Origin: JBCCTX01 sp964652565
GTDB taxonomy: Bacteria; Bacteroidota; Bacteroidia; J057
NCBI GenBank assembly: GCA_964652565.1
Contig: CAZZEC010000006.1
Coordinates: forward strand, 1 to 64,000
Direction: 5' to 3'
Length of the DNA: 64,000 nt
The notes below the pieces were generated by a model. The model did not search any database and was not told where the DNA came from. It was given only the letters and a program-made list of their open reading frames with translations. Of this stretch, positions 60,849-64,000 are shown one piece after another (within the stretch, counting starts at the first letter, position 1; every line of letters starts with the position of its first letter). Made by a program: the position numbers and the translations under genes.

Positions 60849-61844
60849 ATGTTGTTATCAATCATCCACATGCAAATTATTATCAGACAATCTTGGATAT
60901 GGATTCTTGCAGGAACACTGCTGATCCTGGCTGCTATTGTATATGTTAACGTAAATAATTCAACCTTAAACTCAGAGCAGGCAACATATCGCTCCACATT
61001 TCCAACACTTCCTCCTCGACCGGATTTTCCTTACAACATTCACGAGCCTACAGACAAACAAAAACTTCCGGAAAAACTTGACGAAGTATCCGGACTTACC
61101 TTTATAGACTCATTTCAATTGGGCATGGTTCAGGACGAAAAGGGTAAAATATATCTCTATGATTATCGTGAAGAGGAGGTAATAGACAATTTTGATTTTG
61201 AGGATGAGGGCGACTTCGAAGGAGTAGAAATTTCTGGGTCGGACGCTTACATCATTCAAAGCAATGGCATTTTATATGAAGTAGTAAGTTTTATGAGTAA
61301 AGAACCTGTTACGAGAAAGTATAAAACACCACTTACTGCAAGAAATGATGTAGAAGGGCTGGGAATCCTGAATCAAGATCAGAAATTAATATTAGCCTGT
61401 AAAGAGGAGCCGGGAGTGTATGGAAAATCGTATAATGATGCCCGGGCCTTGTATGTATTTGATCTGAAGACGCAAAAAATGGATCAGGATCCATTCATAT
61501 TAATAGATTTGCGTGAGATAGCTCACATGTTAAAGACCTACGCTGAAACAGATTTTGAAAAAGAAGTTGCTGAAGAATTTGAACCCGGCAAAAATAGTGC
61601 ATTTAAACCTTCGGCTACGGCGGTTCATCCCCATACAGGTGAAATATATGTATTGGGTACTGTTGGTAAACTACTCCTCATCTTTACCCAAAATGGAGAA
61701 CTCCGAAATGTAATACCCCTCGATAAGGATGTATTCAAGCAACCAGAGGGTATTTGTTTTGCACCCACTGGTACATTGTTTATTTCAAATGAAGGAAAAA
61801 ATGGTAAAGCCAACCTATTGATTTTTCAACCAAAAGATCATTGA
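60849..61844 (+). CDS. Exported SdiA-regulated/YjiK-like beta-propeller protein
   Basis: The 331-residue protein has an N-terminal membrane anchor (about 14-32, SWIWILAGTLLILAAIVYV; a Met at 60870 is also possible). A propeller domain contains PEKLDEVSGLTFIDS, EGDFEGVEISGSDAYII, ARNDVEGLGILNQD and FKQPEGICFAPTGTLFISNEG. These match the SdiA-regulated family, whose exact function is unknown. It is 74 bp upstream of the cyclase gene in the same direction. Confidence 0.8.
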   Translation: MLLSIIHMQIIIRQSWIWILAGTLLILAAIVYVNVNNSTLNSEQATYRSTFPTLPPRPDFPYNIHEPTDKQKLPEKLDEVSGLTFIDSFQLGMVQDEKGKIYLYDYREEEVIDNFDFEDEGDFEGVEISGSDAYIIQSNGILYEVVSFMSKEPVTRKYKTPLTARNDVEGLGILNQDQKLILACKEEPGVYGKSYNDARALYVFDLKTQKMDQDPFILIDLREIAHMLKTYAETDFEKEVAEEFEPGKNSAFKPSATAVHPHTGEIYVLGTVGKLLLIFTQNGELRNVIPLDKDVFKQPEGICFAPTGTLFISNEGKNGKANLLIFQPKDH

Positions 61845-61917
61845 AAGTTTAACTTTAATCGTACATTGAAGGTAAAAATTAGTAACATCGCATATATATC
61901 TGATTGATCCCATAGAT

Positions 61918-63072
61918 ATGTGGCAAGAAAAGCTTACTGTAGTTTTATGGCGCTCTTTATTTGGGATATTACTGGGTTTGCTATATGCTTGGCTGGCACT
62001 GGATGAGCATATGGCCACCTCAAGTGGTATTGGCGGATTACTCATAGGACTATTTACCGGGATACTTGACCAATGGTTATTCACTGGTAGGTTGCGTCGC
62101 AGAAGGTTTACTACAGTCTTGCTTGTGAGAACATTGTCTTATCTGTTTGTCATATCCTTTGTCCTCTTACTGATCGCAGGTCAATCCATAGGCTTTAAAG
62201 AAGAAATTTCTTTTTCTCAATTTTGGGAGCCTGATGCTTTAGGAGGAAAGATATTAGAGGGAGAAATATTTGAAATAGTAGGGGTAAGTTTTCTTCTGCT
62301 CCTCATCATTCAATTTATTGCCTTGGTTTCGCGTTTATTAGGACGTAATGTGCTACTAAACTATCTATTGGGAAGATATTACTATCCTAAAGAGGAAGAG
62401 CGGATTTTCATGTTTGTTGATATCAAATCCTCGACTCACATCGCTGAAAAGCTAGGGCATTTGGAGTGGCATCGATTGCTCAACGATTATTTCTTCGATA
62501 TTGCTGAGCCCATTAGACGTACGAGAGGCGAAATTTATCAATATGTAGGTGACGAGGTGGTTATCACATGGACTAAAAATCGAGGCATAAAACAATTAAA
62601 TTGTATTCGATGCTTTTTCTTTATCGAAGCTAAAATGAAAGCGAAAAGAGAAAGATATTTACGTAGATATGGGTTTGAACCCGTATTTAAGGCTGGATAC
62701 CACATTGGAAAGGTAGTAGCGGGAGAAATTGGTGACTATAAGCGAAGCATTGTCTTTCATGGAGATACCATTAATACAGCATCTCGTATTCAAGCTGAGA
62801 CCAACCGCATTGGTAGGCGTCTCCTTTTATCTTCCAGTTTATTGAAATTGCTTGATCTGGGGAATGAGTTTAAAGAAGAATTTATAGGTAAAATTATTTT
62901 AAGGGGCAAGGAAAAGGAGGTAACACTATTTAGTATCGATCCCGTTTATCACAGGCCCCAGAAAATTTCTTCTGATAAAGTTTCGGGCGATAATAATTCC
63001 TCTTCTGGTCCTGATAGCTCAAACCAGAGATATTCCATCGATATGAAATCTTCAAATACATCTCTAACATAA
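61918..63072 (+). CDS. Membrane adenylate/guanylate cyclase (class III)
   Basis: The 384-residue protein has four hydrophobic segments in residues 10-145. The class III catalytic domain (about 162-320) has metal-binding Asp168 (MFVDIKSSTH) and Asp212 (YVGDEVVITW), and the transition-state region VFHGDTINTASRIQ. Substrate choice between ATP and GTP cannot be set with certainty from the text. The C-terminal tail is Ser-rich. Such cyclases are integral inner-membrane enzymes making cyclic nucleotides. The next gene starts right after its stop, so they are likely translationally coupled. Confidence 0.9.
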   Translation: MWQEKLTVVLWRSLFGILLGLLYAWLALDEHMATSSGIGGLLIGLFTGILDQWLFTGRLRRRRFTTVLLVRTLSYLFVISFVLLLIAGQSIGFKEEISFSQFWEPDALGGKILEGEIFEIVGVSFLLLLIIQFIALVSRLLGRNVLLNYLLGRYYYPKEEERIFMFVDIKSSTHIAEKLGHLEWHRLLNDYFFDIAEPIRRTRGEIYQYVGDEVVITWTKNRGIKQLNCIRCFFFIEAKMKAKRERYLRRYGFEPVFKAGYHIGKVVAGEIGDYKRSIVFHGDTINTASRIQAETNRIGRRLLLSSSLLKLLDLGNEFKEEFIGKIILRGKEKEVTLFSIDPVYHRPQKISSDKVSGDNNSSSGPDSSNQRYSIDMKSSNTSLT

Positions 63073-64000
63073 ATGTATAACAACTGCACTCAGCCTCGAA
63101 CTTGCTCTATCTGTTTGACTTGTGCATATTTTCTTTTGAACGCATTATTGAATGGTTGTAGCTCAACTTCTTCAAAGCCTTATTTTCCCCGGGATGTAGA
63201 AGAACTTGTCATCAGCCTTCCAGCGCATGATTTTCCAGAAAGTCTTCACCCGACCCTGGGATTATCCAGACCCGTTTTACAAAAATTACATCTTACACTT
63301 ACTGATTGGGACTTACAGGGTAATCAGCAGCCACTAGTTTTAGCAAAGCCTTATGAGGTAAGAGATGATGGCCGCGAATTTGTGTTTGTATTAAGAGAGG
63401 ACCTCTTTTGGGACGATGGCTCACCCTTATCGATAGAAGATGTAGTTTTCTCGTTAAAAATTTTAGTTAATCCCGTATTAACCGATCCTCATGTATCTGC
63501 CTATTTTCGCAAAATTACCGAAGTTAAGGTATCTACAGAGGAAATATCTACGCTCCACGTTAAATTAGTGCCTCATTTAGAAAATCCACTGATCCCCAAT
63601 TATTGGGTTGTGCTTTCCAGGGAACAGTATGATCCTTCCAATATCTTGGGAGATATCACTATAGATCAGATGAGAACACCGACTCAACTTGCTTCAGATA
63701 CAGCATTTGTAGCCTGGGCTCATCAGTTTGTAAATGATGGGGTATCAATGGCCGATTCCATTCAATTCTTCCCTGGTGCAGGCCCTTTCTTCGTAAAAAG
63801 CTGGAAACCAGGGCAGTCTCTTCAATTGGTAAGAAAAGATTCTGTGTTAAATCGGGGCTTGATCAATGAAAAGGATCTCCTCATCAAAAAAATTAAGTAT
63901 AAAAGGGAACAGGTCTTAGCTGATGTGCTGAGCCAAAATGTCGATGTTGTAGCAAATATTACCCCCAGAATATATGATCAGCTAGTAAGAGATAGCGTGG
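63073..64000 (+). CDS. Family 5 extracellular solute-binding lipoprotein, truncated by the window end
   Basis: The ATG at 63073 directly follows the cyclase stop. The first 309 codons are in the window and the stop is outside. A lipoprotein signal with lipobox Cys29 (LLNGC) precedes SSTSSKPYFPRD. Then VLRKLHLTL-like and KPYEVRDDGREFVFVLREDL and WDDGSPLSIEDVVFSLKIL match the oligopeptide/dipeptide-binding protein (SBP_bac_5) fold. It probably presents peptides to an ABC transporter whose other genes would lie downstream. Partial gene. Confidence 0.85.
   Translation, partial: MYNNCTQPRTCSICLTCAYFLLNALLNGCSSTSSKPYFPRDVEELVISLPAHDFPESLHPTLGLSRPVLQKLHLTLTDWDLQGNQQPLVLAKPYEVRDDGREFVFVLREDLFWDDGSPLSIEDVVFSLKILVNPVLTDPHVSAYFRKITEVKVSTEEISTLHVKLVPHLENPLIPNYWVVLSREQYDPSNILGDITIDQMRTPTQLASDTAFVAWAHQFVNDGVSMADSIQFFPGAGPFFVKSWKPGQSLQLVRKDSVLNRGLINEKDLLIKKIKYKREQVLADVLSQNVDVVANITPRIYDQLVRDSV

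Noticed and set aside
1..64000. tRNA, rRNA, replication origin or prophage
   Set aside because: No tRNA cloverleaf, rRNA, DnaA-box cluster, integrase or phage structural gene was recognised on reading the intergenic regions.

Overview
The window is chromosomal DNA of a Bacteroidota bacterium. Evidence: two SusC/SusD pairs, a PorW/SprE-like type IX secretion lipoprotein, two proteins with type IX secretion (T9SS) C-terminal sorting domains, -7 boxes of the Bacteroidota form TAnnTTTG, the bactofilin-next-to-atpZ/B/E/F/H/A/G arrangement with no atpD or atpC, and AT-rich sequence throughout. The order is probably Cytophagales- or Saprospirales-like. There is no rRNA gene, so placement below phylum is inference.

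Layout. (1) 1-17.2 kb, minus strand: susC-susD, two giant VCBS/ASPIC-UnbV (CRTAC1-type) proteins, susC-susD. It looks like an uptake or binding locus with no carbohydrate-active enzyme and no regulator. (2) 17.5-23.5 kb: hydrolase-OsmC fusion, S9 peptidase, small secreted protein, queG and an RDD membrane protein. (3) 23.5-34 kb: porW-like gene, divergent M23 peptidase and bactofilin, then atpZ-(I)-BEFHAG, with hairpins after atpE and after atpH. (4) 34-40 kb: aconitase, OmpA-type lipoprotein, a T9SS-exported sugar dehydrogenase and a glycine-zipper protein. (5) 40-43 kb, minus: end of a cytochrome oxidase cluster (subunits III and IV, a Cys-less SCO-like protein, DUF420, small membrane protein). 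(6) 43-52.5 kb: accessory material: DUF6958-like protein, chromate transporter, a small overlapping gene pair, VOC protein, a mini T9SS-tail protein, a three-gene membrane/coiled-coil operon, gene remnants, a MITE, a coiled-coil lipoprotein, an ankyrin-like protein and hemF. (7) 52.6-57 kb: RNase P RNA, a Ser/Arg-rich repeat protein interrupted by a 100-N assembly gap, a lytic transglycosylase, and an MqsR-like toxin with a Panacea-domain antitoxin. (8) 57-64 kb: M14 carboxypeptidase, psuG, an SdiA-regulated-like beta-propeller, a membrane adenylate/guanylate cyclase and the start of an oligopeptide-type solute-binding protein.

Repeats. A 158-bp element with IS1182-like terminal inverted repeats occurs three times (one cut by the window edge, one inverted). 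A near-identical perfect palindrome of 34-36 bp occurs twice. Both lie only between genes.

Best leads: the SusCD/double-VCBS locus, the SCO-like protein with no cysteine, the MITE family with a built-in bidirectional terminator hairpin, the toxin/Panacea module with an eroded zinc finger, and a frameshifted glycogen-binding (CBM48-like) remnant beside a MITE copy. No clearly new multi-gene system can be proven from sequence alone.
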